NCBI GenBank assembly: GCA_000711775.1
Contig: ARYC01000133.1
Location: 62,001-126,000 of the forward strand
Source of the DNA: Oxytricha trifallax
Lineage: Eukaryota; Ciliophora; Spirotrichea; Sporadotrichida; Oxytrichidae
Reading direction: 5' to 3'
Length of the DNA: 64,000 bases
Within the stretch, counting starts at the first letter, position 1, and every line of letters starts with the position of its first letter. The position numbers were made by a program, and so were the translations under genes. Below, piece after piece: positions 47,536 through 60,805 of this stretch. The notes under the pieces are model-generated. The model saw only the letters and a program-made list of their open reading frames with translations, searched no databases and was not told the DNA's origin.

Positions 47536-49281
47536 TCATAACAAAATCATTAGCTATATTCCCCATTTTTTTAATAATAAATATAAAATATTGATAAAAT
47601 GTTCATCTGTCAATTCATATGAAATAGTCGCTTCTTTATTCCTCATATAATAAATCTAATAAAAGCTCTTGTTGAGTAAATGCTACAATTAATTAAAAAA
47701 TTTCCAATGTTATGAAATAATTAACCGCATTCCTCTTATATAACAATAATTTGATAAAGAATAATTTTAAATGGTTTTTATTGTTACAAAACTATTCAGT
47801 ATTTCATTTCCTTACTGTACTTATTACAAAAATGCTTTTTACTTTTCCTTTAATAACTTCTTGGTGTTATCTGAAGCTGCAGAAAACGTATTTTCAGGTG
47901 GAATATTTGATTTTCTCTATGAAGAACTTGCTATCTCTTTCAATCCAAAACTTTCCTTGTTCAATCCTTCATTCTTAGCTGCTAAACGTTTCTATGTTTT
48001 AATCTCTTTTTCAAGATTTTCTAATTCCTGATCTCTGTCGATTAGATACTCTGGGAGTTAGTCTGCTGATATAACTTAAACATTGGTGGGTTTGTAATTC
48101 TAAGAAGTTGATAAAAATTTAACGAGAGGCTTTGAGGTATTTTTTGCTTACTACTGAATCTTTTACTTTGGCTATTACTATATGTTTGGATCTTGTTAAG
48201 CAGGCACCTCTTAAATTTAAACTGAGACTTGTTTCTTTGGTTTTGCTTAAGGGGTTTGATTTAATTTTGAGTTTGCAGTAGTTATTCTATCATCACTTTA
48301 AGGAGTTGCCTTTGGAAGAGGAGGTATAATTGGCTTTACACTTTCCTTCACAGTTTGCAATAATTCAGCATCTGTGAACTAAGTTTTCTCAACTTACTTC
48401 TTATAATTTTGAAGTTAAATCTACGACTGATTATAGCCGGGTGAATTTTAATCTGAATTTTCTAATGAACTTTTCCTTGGGATACCATTAGGGAGTTATC
48501 CACTTAAGTTTAGATCCTTTTTAGATTTCAGTTATATTTTAGGTAATTGCAATTTATTTGAAACTTTAATTTAACTTTAGTCGTCTTTGAGTAACTCAGA
48601 ATCCTTAAATTAAGTTTTTTATGGAGATTTCATCCCCATATTGAAATTCATTCCTTCCATCATATGTTGCTGAGCATCATAATCATCTCTATCCTTAACT
48701 TGATACTTTTATATGTTCAATTATTGAAATTCTTTCTTTTCTAGCTCTTCAATAGTTATCATGTCATTGATCACATCATTTCTTATCTTTGAAGAACCAT
48801 TTTTGGAGTTGTCAACTAATTTCTAGATTCTTTATTTGATGTTTGAAATTGAGGAAATCCTAGAACCCCTGTTATTAGGAGCTAATTAAGATTGAGAGGC
48901 AAGTGGTTTCATTTCTTAAAGTAAGCTTTTATATAATATATAATGAGCTTCCCGTAGACATAGACTGTAGAAGAGAAAATTTTTGATTTTACAAATCAGG
49001 TTACGATTTTGCAGGTGAAGTTTAAAAATTGTTAATAAAACAATTTAATAAATAATATAATATTTTTTGTGAATAAAAGTTCCTTATTTCTTAAGAATGG
49101 ACTTTGGCGCTGACTGGTTCTCGGACATTCTACTATCCAACAATCAGTTCTAGTTTACCGCATAATCCACATCATATTTTTAATCAAAATCATATTAACC
49201 ATTTGCTTAAAGTTCGTCTATATTCAAGATTATAGGCTTTTAAGCGAAAATGACTGATTTTTTCCTTTAAAGAGATGTCAT
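47536..49281 (-). CDS. Hypothetical Gln/Lys-rich protein
   Basis: Not recognised. A long continuous frame with TAA/TAG as Gln runs from about 49120 to TGA 47538-47536. It includes NDVINDMITIEELEKKEFQQ, TQFTDAELLQTVKESVKP and a coil SDRDQELENLEKEIKTQKRL, with basic low-complexity linkers. The upstream segment MTSLQRKKSVIFAQKPIILN (ATG 49281) has a different frame and is joined by inference across a break near 49140. The internal ATG at 48912 is an alternative start. Confidence 0.6.
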
Positions 49282-49556
49282 TTTTATTATTATTATTAGA
49301 ATTTCAATAAATGTATAATTAAAAATAGATTAATTGAGATTAAACTTTTTACAATTTATAAACATAACTCATTTAAGTAAAATTTAATTAAAATGAGAAA
49401 TATTTATATTTAATTATTTATAATTTGCTAATTTCAAAGAAGAAAAACCAAATATAGATAAATTGCATATTTATCCTGAATAATTTATATATAGAACTAG
49501 TTTTTATGATAGTTAAAATTTAATTTTTCCTCTAAATTAAACAATTAGTTATATAA

Positions 49557-50813
49557 TCAGAGTTAAAACCTAGGATGAACGACAGTGTAGAACAATGAGA
49601 AGCAAAGCACAAAGAATATGCTCACACCAACGATTCCAACAATTTGACAGATTTTTTCATAACTCATACGTACACGAGCCTCTTATCCTCTCATATGTAT
49701 CATTACTATAGTTCCAAAGAAGAACCCAGATAGGAATCCACCCAAATGCCCAAACACATCAACTGTATTTTCTTGACTCTAAAATTAAACATTAATAATG
49801 AATAAAATCAAATGTCAAATAAGACTTACTGAAAAAGCCATTAAGAGTGAAAAGAGGAAGAGGAAGATTACAAAGATAATCAAACAGCATCTGACCTCTG
49901 GAGATCTATCAAGTGCTTTCCAATTGACTAGCACAAGAGATAACTATAGAATGTTTAAGACTCAATTCAATTTATTACTAAGCAAGCGAGCAACCCAAAA
50001 ATAGAAGTAGAGGCGCCAACTGATAGTTTATCTGGAGCACAGAGAGCTGAAAATAAGTTTCCACCGATTCTAAAAGAAATAATATGAAATCTGATGAATT
50101 GAATTTTAATCTTACCCACTGACAAGGTAAAGAAGTCCTACTCTGAATGGGCCCATGATGCTCTCTAACATAAATCCAATGATCATTTGACTCAACATGT
50201 TTGACTATAATAAATGTTTATTCAATGATCATTTATGAGTGTAGCTTTCCTTCTGCATTTAAACTTACGAAAATATGCATGAAACCAGCATGCAAAAATA
50301 TGGGAGTAAAGAATCTCCATAATTAAATGTCATATCTCATTCTGAATGGATTATTTGAGCCGAATTAATTCAGCGTAATCACGCTAGGCCCAAGGAAATT
50401 ATCATTCAAGCAATTATTAAATTAAAAAGTTAATAGATGGGACGGCGAACGAAGTGTACTCACCCTGTGAGTTACTGAGTTTGCCTAACATTTGTTAAGG
50501 TTGGATAATCGTCCTGAATACACTGGATAATGCTTAGTAGAGACTCTCGAGGTCTTCCTGTAGGCGGTCTAGCTTTCTAATTTGATAAGGGACATACTTT
50601 CCCCATCAGAAGGAAAAACTGGTCGGATACTGGTCACAAGTCAGATTCTGGTCACCTTAGCCTGATGAATAAGATACAAGTGTTGTTAACAGACTATAGC
50701 TGAATACATGAGCTTGATGTGAGTAGCGTCAGGGAAGAAGTGAAACTATCCTAGTGAATTAACACTCTATATTAATTATACTCGGAGAGCCCTTGAGCTC
50801 TCGATGTGAGTTA

Positions 50814-50848
<35 letters not shown>

Positions 50849-51509
50849 CATTCAAGCAAATTATAAATTAATCTATAATTCATTTTGAAAGTAAAATAGA
50901 GTCATTCTAAATACAAATTTTTCTCATTAATAATTGAAAACAAATTTCATTGATAAAATACTATTTTATTTGCACTAAACTATTCTTTTTAAATTTCTTA
51001 TTTTCACTTTCATATAAGTGAGAATTATATTTGTCGACTAATTTTAGATAAAACAAGAATTCTTACCTAATTTCATATTTAAACACTAAAATTTAATTAA
51101 TGATTTTTAATAAAAAATTATCCCCTATAATTTGCATTGATTATCGAGTGGATACCCCTTTGCACCAGTAGCAATGAGAGTTGTAATATATATTAGCACG
51201 TCAATCAGAGTGATAAAGAAGATGAATGAAAATATCGTGAAGCTAGGGCAAAATGTAAATTTGAGCATGTCGAAGAAGCTTTCTTGTCTTGGATTAACAT
51301 ATTAGACATTGCCTCCGCCTCCTCCGAGTAATGGTTGTTGTTAGAAAGCATTCAATAATTAAAATACATTTAAAAACCATACAAATTATCATTTAAATAT
51401 AAGTTGTGTGATTGTTAACTCTTGGTTGCCCACCAAACTGTGGTCTGCCATAGTTATTGTTCTAATTATTATTATTCTGATAGTCACCTAGTCTATGCAC
51501 GTTTGCCAT
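49557..51509 (-). CDS. Rhomboid-family intramembrane serine protease
   Basis: Cleaves transmembrane proteins within the bilayer. The N-terminus MANVHRLGDYQ is Asn/Gly rich and cytosolic in type. The first membrane span is near SFTIFSFIFFITLIDVLIYI. Core segments: FRMRYDIQLWRFFTPIFLH, GFMHIF, NMLSQMIIGFMLESIMG, the catalytic Ser motif GASTSIFG and the catalytic His in DVFGHLGGFLSGFFFG. It ends VVHPRFQL at TGA 49559-49557. The coding sequence is cut by GT-AG introns and by IESs; one has TAGT pointers (CL-VNWKALD). A large break between NQC and LNDNFLGPSV contains a SINE-like insert. Confidence 0.85.
50414..50849 (+). mobile_element. SINE-like retroposon with (ATT)n tail
   Basis: A 436-bp insert with a less AT-rich body (from GATGGGACGGCG near 50450), ending in about 12 copies of ATT. 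A 16-bp direct repeat ATTATCATTCAAGCAA flanks it (50398-50413 and 50844-50859), typical of target-primed retroposition. No open frame is present. No clear tRNA-like A/B boxes were recognised, so the RNA source is unknown. Confidence 0.72.
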
Positions 51510-51684
51510 TGCTATTATGCTCTTTTAATATTATTGATTTCTGAAATATTATAATCAAAATATCTCAAATATTCTCATGTCATACTTCCTTATCAAGTAA
51601 TTTGATGAGTACGTAGTTTCATGAATTAGCTTAATATATTTATATGTATTTTTAGCCCTGCAAATTTAATTATTAAAAAATAAG

Positions 51685-53358
51685 ATGAGTAAACTCCGTA
51701 ATTGATATGCTTATAAAATTTAAGTCAATTAAATTAATACTTACTATAAAGGTTTATTCAACTTGACAAGAGAGCTCTTGAAAACATAAAAAACTATCAA
51801 TACAAAACTAATGGGCTTACTTATATTGAGACTCATTTCTATGAGTATTTCTGGAACTTCATTTTGAGCTTATTGCCTAGAGTAATATTTCCATAACCTC
51901 CTTATAAATAACAAATGTTTTTAGAGTCTTGCGCCAAACATGATGACGTTGTTAGGACTAGTTTTTCCATTGATTCATTTTTTCATACTGTTGTACTATG
52001 ATTGGACGTTCACAGCAACTCTACCTAATTGGGTGCATTTGCATGCAGTGTGGATGGTGCTATGGTATCAAACAATTGATGCAGTTGATGGAAAATAAGC
52101 TAGAAAAACTGATAATTGCAGCTCACTTGGATAACTCTTGGATCATAGTAAGTATGCATATAGAGTACAAATGATTAATGTTCATCATCTTCTATCTGAA
52201 TATTTTACTCCTCAATAGAGCAATTAAACCCCAAATGCCTTAATTAGTTTTTTAAGTCTATATATTTGCAAAGAATAGAATGGGTAATAATTTAATTACT
52301 ATTATACTCTTTTAAACAAGTAAAATCTAATTAGACAGACAAGATTTAATTTTTATTTAATTATGGATTTATTTTTAGAATGATATAATCTTAAAATAAA
52401 TACAAATAGGCCTTAGATCCCTTAAATGTTTACATAATTTAATTATCATAACAACTATGAAGGGTTTTTGCTTTTAATATGATTTTAATTTGAAATCTTT
52501 TAGATCTTGATTAGATTTCTTACACAATTATCTTCTTGAATGTCTGCGCTACATGTAAAACTGGCTCAAATTGGTTCTTAATATTTCTTGTAATGCCACC
52601 AATCTTTGTAAGTTAAATTGAAATCATTAAACACTGCAATTTAGACTCCACACTATTCAATCGAATTCAGAAAACATTTTACTAAAATTCATGTTACTGT
52701 CGTTGGAGCATTTGGAGCAACTGAGTCGATGACTATTATGATGACTGGATTCTTTGGGGCATTCTTAGCATATAATTCTAATGATTTCTATCAGATTGTT
52801 TGTAAGATATTTATTGTGGTATAATTATAAATTCTGTTAATAGTTGAGTTGATTGGCATTAAATTTACAATTGGTCAATTAATACTCTGGGGCTCTTTTA
52901 TAAGCGGAGTGCATTACAATCTAGAAAATATATACTACGGATTTAAGGGCTCTTCATCAACTTATAGAGCTTTCATGACGCTCTTCCCTTACATTCAGCT
53001 TTACATAATATCGTACTTAATGACATACTCTCAGTTCTACGAATAAGCTCCTCTTCTGTTTTTCGCAGGTTTAGGATTATTTTAAACTTACATCGCAGGT
53101 TTATTAAATATTTCATCAACAGCAGAGATAAAATTCCCCGCACACTATATCGAACCATATCTTTTTGTGATATTATTGTACTTTGACGCATATAGACTAG
53201 CTTAACCTAATACAATCATCCTAGGCTACATAATTATAAATTTAATCGTACTAGTAAAGTATGCATTTTTCTTATACACTATGATTACAGAACTAACGAA
53301 ATTCTTGGGTATCAGATTCCTAAGAGTCAAAGAAGTAAGCAAGGGCAAAACCCAATGA
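51685..53358 (+). CDS. CDP-alcohol phosphotransferase (ethanolamine/choline phosphotransferase)
   Basis: Final step of the Kennedy pathway: transfers phosphoethanolamine or phosphocholine from the CDP form to diacylglycerol in the ER membrane. N-terminal segment YQYKTNGLTYIETHFYEYFW, then PNMMTLLGLVFPLI. The catalytic motif D-G-x2-A-R-x8-G-x3-D-x3-D is complete across a 356-nt GTAAGT...AG interval: DAVDGKQARKTDNCSSLGQL, then LDHNLD. A second intron of about 38 nt starts GTAAGTTAAATTG near 52609. Many hydrophobic spans follow and the protein ends SKGKTQ at TGA 53356-53358. The first exon (ATG 51685) is a guess; the frame is solid from 51750. Confidence 0.87.
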
Positions 53359-53508
53359 ATAATTAGGATGGACATAATAAATAACTAATTAATAGCAAAG
53401 GTTCTTTCTCATAAGTTTTTGCCTTATTTATTTTAACTATAATTCATAGTCCTAAAAGTAGGATAGTGGAATAATTTAAAAAATAAAATCTAGGCTAAAC
53501 TTAATAAA

Positions 53509-54428
53509 TCATTTGTAAATTTTTCTTATATTAGTCATGCTTGCTGGAATCAGGGTTATTGGACATTTCCCCTTCTCTTTAACATAATCGCTTATACATC
53601 CATAGCAAAACGCATATCCACTCACATCTAAAATGCATGGATTTTGTATTTCTTTTTTCTGACATATAGGGCATGTACCTTTCTTTATTTATCTCATCAA
53701 TTTATTTGAGTTTTCTGGCACTTAAATTATTCCAGAGTTTTAATCACCATTCATATTGAATTAATTTGAATTGTTCTCGTCATTAATTTAAGATTAAGTC
53801 CTACTGAAATACCACTCGCAAAATTTCATGGCCATGAATAGCACAAATATATTGTATTGCTAGAATATTTTTCCAAATGTTGACTGACTCTCATTTTACC
53901 TTAATTCAAATTGATTCATTCGTCTGACCAAAATAGAAAAAATGTAGAAATAAGGCTTAAAGAAAAGTTATTCCTTATTTATCAGGTATTAAAAACAAAT
54001 AAAATTATTAATAAGAACTTCTTAATCTCGTTTTATTTATGACATATGTGAATTAGTAAGCAAATATACTCCCTTCCAATAAATATGTAATTGCTTTGAA
54101 AAGTTTATGTAATTTTGAGTCTCTATATTTTTCCGAATCTTAAAAGAACTATAATAGAACATCAGTCATAAAAAGAATTAATTTCTTACTTTCATAAGTT
54201 TTTACTTTAAATAAGGCAGAACAGCTTCACAGAAAATCATAATTATAGTCGAGTATTTAGGCAAAACTGTAAGCCTTTAATTTTTGAAATCAAAACCTGA
54301 TCGTTTAAAACCAAAAAAATACTCTGAGTAGGTGGAATTTTTGTATTTAAGATAGTATAGTTATACTAAAACTTCAATAGCAAGCACTATTTCTTAATTG
54401 AAATATCTGAATTTAATTAAGCTGTCAT
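53509..54428 (-). CDS. PEX12: Peroxin-12 (RING-type peroxisome import factor)
   Basis: One of the three RING peroxins forming the receptor-recycling ubiquitin ligase in the peroxisomal membrane. The N-terminal motif TQSIFLVLNDQVL matches the PEX12 SIFE-type start. A membrane region AMKFCEWYF follows. The C-terminal RING-like domain is CPICQKKEIQNPCIL, SGYAFCYGCISDYVKEKGKC and PITLIPASMTNIRKIY; as in PEX12 it lacks several zinc ligands. Stop TGA 53511-53509. The middle (about 53900-54250) has frame breaks consistent with IESs. Confidence 0.82.
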
Positions 54429-54442
54429 AATGGGAGGTATAA

Positions 54443-57400
54443 ATGTTCACTAAGTAGGATATACCCTATCTGAAGTAGTTTTATAGTTCAACCATAGGTA
54501 TCATTTCGAAAAATGAGATTTTACTATTTCCAATTATCTCTATGTTATCCATACTGATTAAAGAGTTTTGTTTATTATTTATGATTATATAATTCTCAGA
54601 AATATCTCCATAATTATTATAGACTTTGAGATTAATTTCTATTTGAATAACTTTATCATAGCTTAATAAAGCGTCTGGTTGATAAAATAAACGATCTCTA
54701 GCAAAGCTTAGATATTAAAGACACCTACAATGCTTCAATGATACATGAACTAAGAAACCCTCTCAATGCTATATTAGGAGCGATTGGATTGCTGAAGTAT
54801 TCCAAAAGTATATCAAAAGAGGATCACGAAACACTAAATATTGCAAATATGAGTGGAGAGATTTTAATCACTCTAATAAATAATGCTTTAGATGGGGCAA
54901 AAATTGAAGCAAACAAACTGGAATTAGATTCACATAAGAGTGATATTGTTGAAGCTTTAACTAAATCTGCCAGTTTATTTTAGTGGAAATCAAGAGAGAA
55001 GCATGTTAGTCTTAGTTTAAAAATAGGGAAAAAGATCCCAGACTTGTTAGAAATTGATGAAGCGAGGATAACTTAGATTCTCGTAAATATTATTGGAAAT
55101 GCTGTGAAGTTTACTCCTGAAAATGGAAACATAAAAGTTAGAGCTAGATTTATTCCAGATGAGATTTATAAAAGTAACGTTGATATTAGACCAATAAAAA
55201 CATCAAGCTCTTTTATTGAAGAAGAGGAATTTGAGGAGAGATTTTTCGTTAACAAAGAACTAAAGGAGGATATGGGCCAGGTCTCTGAAGAAATTATTGA
55301 AAATGAGAATCGGATGAGGAGAAAGTAAAGCAGCATGACACATCACGATTATGATGCAGATTCATATACTGATAAATCCCAAGGTCCTTAAACTAACATA
55401 GTAATGATAAATAATCCTCCAATTCATGTTAATATTAAAAACAACTCTTTCACGAGTCTATGCAATGTTGAATCAATTGATGAGAGAAAATTTAGGTCTA
55501 AGACAAATCTAAGTGGAAGAGAGATAGATTTCAGAAATTCTTTCCATGAATGGTCTAATTTCCAAAATGGAAATACAAATCCAATAGTAACTTAACCTTT
55601 TAGAAACACGATGTAAACAATTATTCAGCATGATTCTCTTGAGAAACAGCCTTTAAATTTTTTCAATTAAAGCCAAAAATTCAACATAAACAAGAAGAAT
55701 TCAAACGACATTTTAGGCGATGGTATCAATAACTCTTAGGATTTTAGAATTTCAGATTAGAATAATTTTAATAATGCATTTCGAACTTCTCATGCTTTAA
55801 GCGAAAACTTGAATCGAGATGTTTCAATGATTTCTTTAGATTCAAATATGTTGGCCTTTGACAGTAAATAGAACAAAAGATAAAATCTTACGAACTCCTC
55901 AAGTTCAAATAATTTCTTAATTAAAAAAAAAGGGCAAGGAAAGTCTAAATTTTACTAGCCAAATGAGACAGATGAGTAGGACGATTTTTCAGAAGATATG
56001 GGTCATGATACAAATCACGAGGCTTCTAATAATATCCTTCATTCAGAATAACAGTTGACTTTGAACTTGAAAAGTATTGAAAATGAAGATAATTATGACC
56101 ATGAGATTACTTAGGCAAAAGGATTTTTGATAATAGAAGTCATAGACAGTGGAATTGGAATAAGTGAAGAAGGCATAAAAAAACTTTTTTAACCATTTCA
56201 ATAGGCAGATAAAAGTATATAGGCAAAGTATGGGGGTACTGGTCTTGGCTTATGGATAACTAATAAATTAGTAGCATTAATGAGAGGGAAAGTTGAGGTA
56301 AGATCAGAACTTAATAAAGGTACAACATTTGAGATCAAGATACCAGTTACAGGAGAATTCAACAGGAATATGCATAGTAACAGATAAAATATTATGCTAA
56401 GAGATTTACATTAGTCGTCATGCTCTGGAACTCCAAGGAGACTATAGAGTTAAAAAAATAAAGACATTGTGAATTAAAATTCTTAGAAATAAAATAATTC
56501 AAACCTAATCAATTATAAAGCCAAAAAATATGATTGAAATTTGAAGCGATTTTTAAAAGAAGGTTGGCAAATTTTGATTTATTTTGTTTTAATTTATTTA
56601 AAAAAATCTTCTCAAAGATATTTTACTCTATGCATAAACTTATAAAATTGGTTTTTTAATGTCTTGCTTCTTTAAGATGATGAAATAATGTCCAATCTGT
56701 TCAAGAAATATCTTCAAAAATAAGAACTTTAATTCAAATACTCTAAAAGCTTCAAAGACTTGCACCGATCATTCAGGGTAAAAATTAATCTAATTTTTCT
56801 TAATCATTTCTTAGTTAAACAAATATGGTGCAATTTTCATAGATATAGATGTTAATGTTACACTTGAAAACTTAGAAAGCCTAGGTTAATACTGTTAATC
56901 TTTACAGCCCTCAGATAAAAATTATTTCTGCAAGATTTTTTGTTTATTTTGTAAGTTAGAAATTAAAAATTAAATACTGTTTTAGCTCGGGATATTGAAA
57001 AAAATAAGTCCAAGGTATTGCAGAAAAATAACATGAAATGCATAAAAAAGCCAATTTAAGCCTATTAAATAAGCAAAATTTTAAGGAGAATTAAGAATCA
57101 AAATTAAGAAATAAAGAAGTAAATGCCAGTTTAGCATGGTTAATTAGAGCTACTAAGAAACTTACAAGATTAAAATAAGACACCCTCCATGAAGAGATTT
57201 TCTGGATAGAGACTTGAGTCTTAAGACACAAGAAACAGGTGCGGCAGCTCTATTTTCTTATAAGATGTATATACAGCTTAGAAGCAAAATGATTTTAGTG
57301 AATCAGATTAAAGAATTCCTTTTCATCTTAATTTTAATTCAAAGTGATACTCCAGACCAAAGTACTCCAAACACATGTTTCAATTAGCAACAAGAAGACT

Positions 57401-60400
57401 AGAATAATCGGGTCATTGAAAAATACATGAACAACTAAAACAATGTTGACGTTAATAGAGACATGAGTTTTAAGTAGTACTCATAAATTCAAAGAAAAAC
57501 AAATTCAGGAGGCGATGCAAATATGAATAGCAGCTCATCTTAAAGTTCATCAACATAAAACTACCAATTAAACAATGGAATAATACTTCCTAGATAGAAT
57601 AATTAGATCAAAATAATAAAGATAGCTGAAAAATAAAATGGTTAGTCAACACCAGAGGGGGGAAGTCCAAGAATTATGAAATCAGGAAATATTATACCGT
57701 TTCTTACTATATATTTATTAGTTTCAAAAAGTTAAGTCAAAGTTGATCAATCCAAATGTCGAAACAAATGTACTTGCCCAATCTTCAAAACTTTAAGAAT
57801 CTCCTCTACATTCAAACAAGTCAACTTTTAGAATGAACTATCCAAACAATAGCGATGAGGAGGAAAAGAAATCCACAAACTTTCAAATATAAACACCTAA
57901 TTTCAACAATCTCTCATTAAGATCTCAATCTAATAAACTAAAATCTTAATGAATTTATTAAAATTTTTTAATTCATAATTTTGTGCAATCCTCAGAAATG
58001 AACTCTGCAAAGAAAATTTATGAATAAAATAATTCATCTCAAGATGAAAATGGATCTTCAGGTAGAATGAGGTTTAAATAAAAAAATGGTATATAAAGAA
58101 ATAATTGTTAGCAAATAAATACCTTTGGCACAAACTAATCAGTATCTAATGATAAAGATGAGTAAATTTAGAATGCATAGTAAAAAAAATAACCAAACAA
58201 GTATAGAAAATCTTTTCATTCAAATCTGGTTAATGTTAGAGATCTTCGATTAGACGATCAAGATGATGCCGAAGATAACTAGTACATGAACATGAATACT
58301 CTGAGAAGATTTTTTTTTATTTTAAGATAAAATCAGGAACAATAAGCATTTAATAGAACCATGCCAAGTGGAGCTGTGGCCGCTGCTCAAGTCAGTTCAA
58401 TTGATCTGCAGAAGATTTGGATAATATGCTTTGTAAGAAAATAAATAGTCATATCACTATCTTAAAATAAATCGAAACTAAACTGAAATGCAAAAATTCT
58501 AAAAGAATCATTCATATCATTTACCAAAAATTTTCATCGAATTTTTTTTCAGGTAATTTGACATAAATGATTATAAGGTTTTTTATATTTCAATAGAAAT
58601 TAGCTATTAATATTTCATCATAAATAATCCTTCTAGTTTGCAGTAGCTCTTGGCCATGATGAAAGTACCTATTTTGGTATTTTGGAGAAAAATCATTTTG
58701 TGACCATTCTTGATTGAATTTACTTATTAACCTTTGATTATTTTCATCTCTTCCTTTAAACCATATCTCTAAGTAAATCAAACATTATAGAAAAGTTGTC
58801 TATTTTAAAGTTGCAGACTCGAAGAATCTAGAATTGTTCTATGAAAATTGGCATCGAATAATTCTTCTCAGAAGAATATTAGATTACTGTTTAATCTCCT
58901 CCTAAAACTTAACTTAGTAAATAGACAGTCCTCTTAACACTTGAATGTCTTGATAAAAATTTAAACCATAAAGTATTTTTTTTAATTAAAAAATATGTTA
59001 CATAACTTGCTGTTTCATCCCAACCTATCTGCTAATTTTTGAAATTAAATTAAAATGCAAAAGATAAAATCTAGAGAATTAGTTTATTTGTTAGTTAAAT
59101 GATTTAATTAAAAGATATAGAGTGATAAATTGATTCTTAAATTAAATTTTGATATTTATAAGAATATGAGTAAAAAGGAAGTAAAAGTATTGGACGTAGA
59201 GTAGAAATTGAATTTTCAGAAAGTATTGCAGATTAAAATTTGGAATCAAACTAATTATCTCAAGCAGTAATGGTAGTTGACGATAATAAAATGAACTAAT
59301 TCATTGTCTAAAAAATGCTAGAAAAAGTGCCAGAAATTGCAAAAAAAAAAGTAGAAATAATATTGTTTAAAATTAATATTATAAAAACTAGATATAATAA
59401 ATTACTTTTTAAGTTAGATTTTTAAAAAAATAAAAAACTTGAAATTTAGAAGAGAAAAATAATTAATAATATAAGTTAATTTATTTTTTAAGTTAAATCT
59501 ATAGCTGACAAAGTTTTTATACCAAACACTTAAATATATATATTTTTTTACTTGCAATTTTCTCATTTTTAATTAATTTTGATATTAGTAGCAGATAATG
59601 GAAAAGAGGCATTCGATAAATACGTAGAAAATTTTGTAAATTTAATAATTGTATTAAATTACAAAATAAATTATGGATAAGGTGACTTTGATTAACAAGA
59701 AACCTATCCTTAAAAAAGGTGTTCTCAACAACACACCTTGCTTAAGGTATACAAGTGGTTTACAGTTCTCCATAACATTGGTCAGCGTGATTCCAAGCAT
59801 AATATGAGCTGTCTTATATGATTTGGCTTCCAAGGTAATAAAGAGCAGGGGCTCTGTCTTCAATAATGGGTAGATGAAAACCGTAGAAGCCACAGATATG
59901 GATATTTCCTAAACCGAGGTTAGATTTAATCAGAATGATGTAATGAATTTTTTAAGCCTTTTCTTCATGATTGCCACGTTAACTCACTCTGATTCTCTCT
60001 CGTTTATATGATTTAACTTTAAACAAAATTTGATATATTAATGATAATCACCCTAAAATAACTACAAATCATTGTATTTATTATTTTAAGGATGGAAAAA
60101 TAAAGTTAATCTTGATGGACTGTGAAATGCCAATATTAGATGGCTACGAAGCTTCCAAGAAAATTAGAGAAATCGAAAATAGCTCATAAAACTCCGAGAA
60201 TATTGCTCTATTAACTTTATTTTCTAATTATTATTTGTATAATGAATGTATAGATTCATTAAATCACTTGTAAATAAAATTAATGAATATGTAAGATTAA
60301 TAGAAGACCTTGATCATTGGTTTATCCGGAAACTCAGGAGAACAGCACTCTCGTAAATGCAAATAAGCAGGGATGAATGATGCAATTACTAAGCCCATAG

Positions 60401-60534
60401 TCTTTGATTAGCTTAGCATTATCATATAGAAAGCACTAGATCCTAAAATGAGTAAGCAGTTTAGTTCAAATGGGAATAGAAAGCTGACAACACTGTAGAG
60501 TAATCGATCTAATATGGACCGTTTTAATTCTTGA
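54443..60534 (+). CDS. Hybrid sensor histidine kinase with two receiver domains
   Basis: The N-terminal ~70 residues are hydrophobic (ILLFPIISMLSILIKEFCLL), probably membrane spans. H-box MIHELRNPLNAILGAIG, N-box ITQILVNIIGNAVKFTPENG, then a ~350-residue Ser/Asn-rich insertion before G1 IEVIDSGIGIS, F-box KKLFQPFQQADKSI and G2 YGGTGLGLWIT. Receiver 1 (from about 56667) has DDEIMSNLFKKYL and GAIFIDIDVN with the Asp. A Gln-rich linker follows. Receiver 2 has MVVDDNKMNQFIV, VADNGKEAFDKYVENF, KLILMDCEMPILDGYEASKK (phospho-Asp) and NDAITKPIVFDQL. Stop TGA 60532-60534. An in-frame TGA at 56535 and large AT-rich gaps (58440-59170, 59360-59590, 59660-60090) must be IES or intron if this is one gene, which is the simplest reading. 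Confidence 0.72.
59650..59990 (-). other. Coding-like island inside a break of the kinase gene
   Basis: Between the two halves of receiver 2 lies about 340 bp that is less AT-rich and open in two minus-strand frames. The frame with protein character reads NIHICGFYGFHLPIIEDRAP and YYLGSQIIQDSSYYAWNHAD, with six cysteines. It has no start or stop of its own and no counterpart in this window. It could be an MDS of another scrambled gene parked in this IES (inference). Confidence 0.5.
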
Positions 60535-60805
60535 AAAATATATGTAGGGGAAAGAACAACACAGTATAATTAAGTACTCTATTAATTTTAATAAATAAAA
60601 TTTTGCAGTTCTTTTATGAACAAATATAGCTTAAATAGCAATATATATATTGAATTTTTTTATTTATCTAACTATAAATTCCCTTACTCAGCTTCCAGAT
60701 TGCACATTATATAGTACTTTAACTATGAATTGTTTAATTTAACTTTGATATTAATGAATTAATAAACTGCATTTCTTTATCTAAATATAATAATAACTAA
60801 TTCCC

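Noticed and set aside
47771..48031. Plus-strand frame of 86 codons
   Set aside because: Antisense of a continuous Gln/Lys-rich minus-strand gene that is much longer.
50430..50830. tRNA or rRNA gene
   Set aside because: The less AT-rich body does not fold by eye into a tRNA cloverleaf and has no recognisable rRNA core sequence. A SINE-like reading fits the tail and duplication better.
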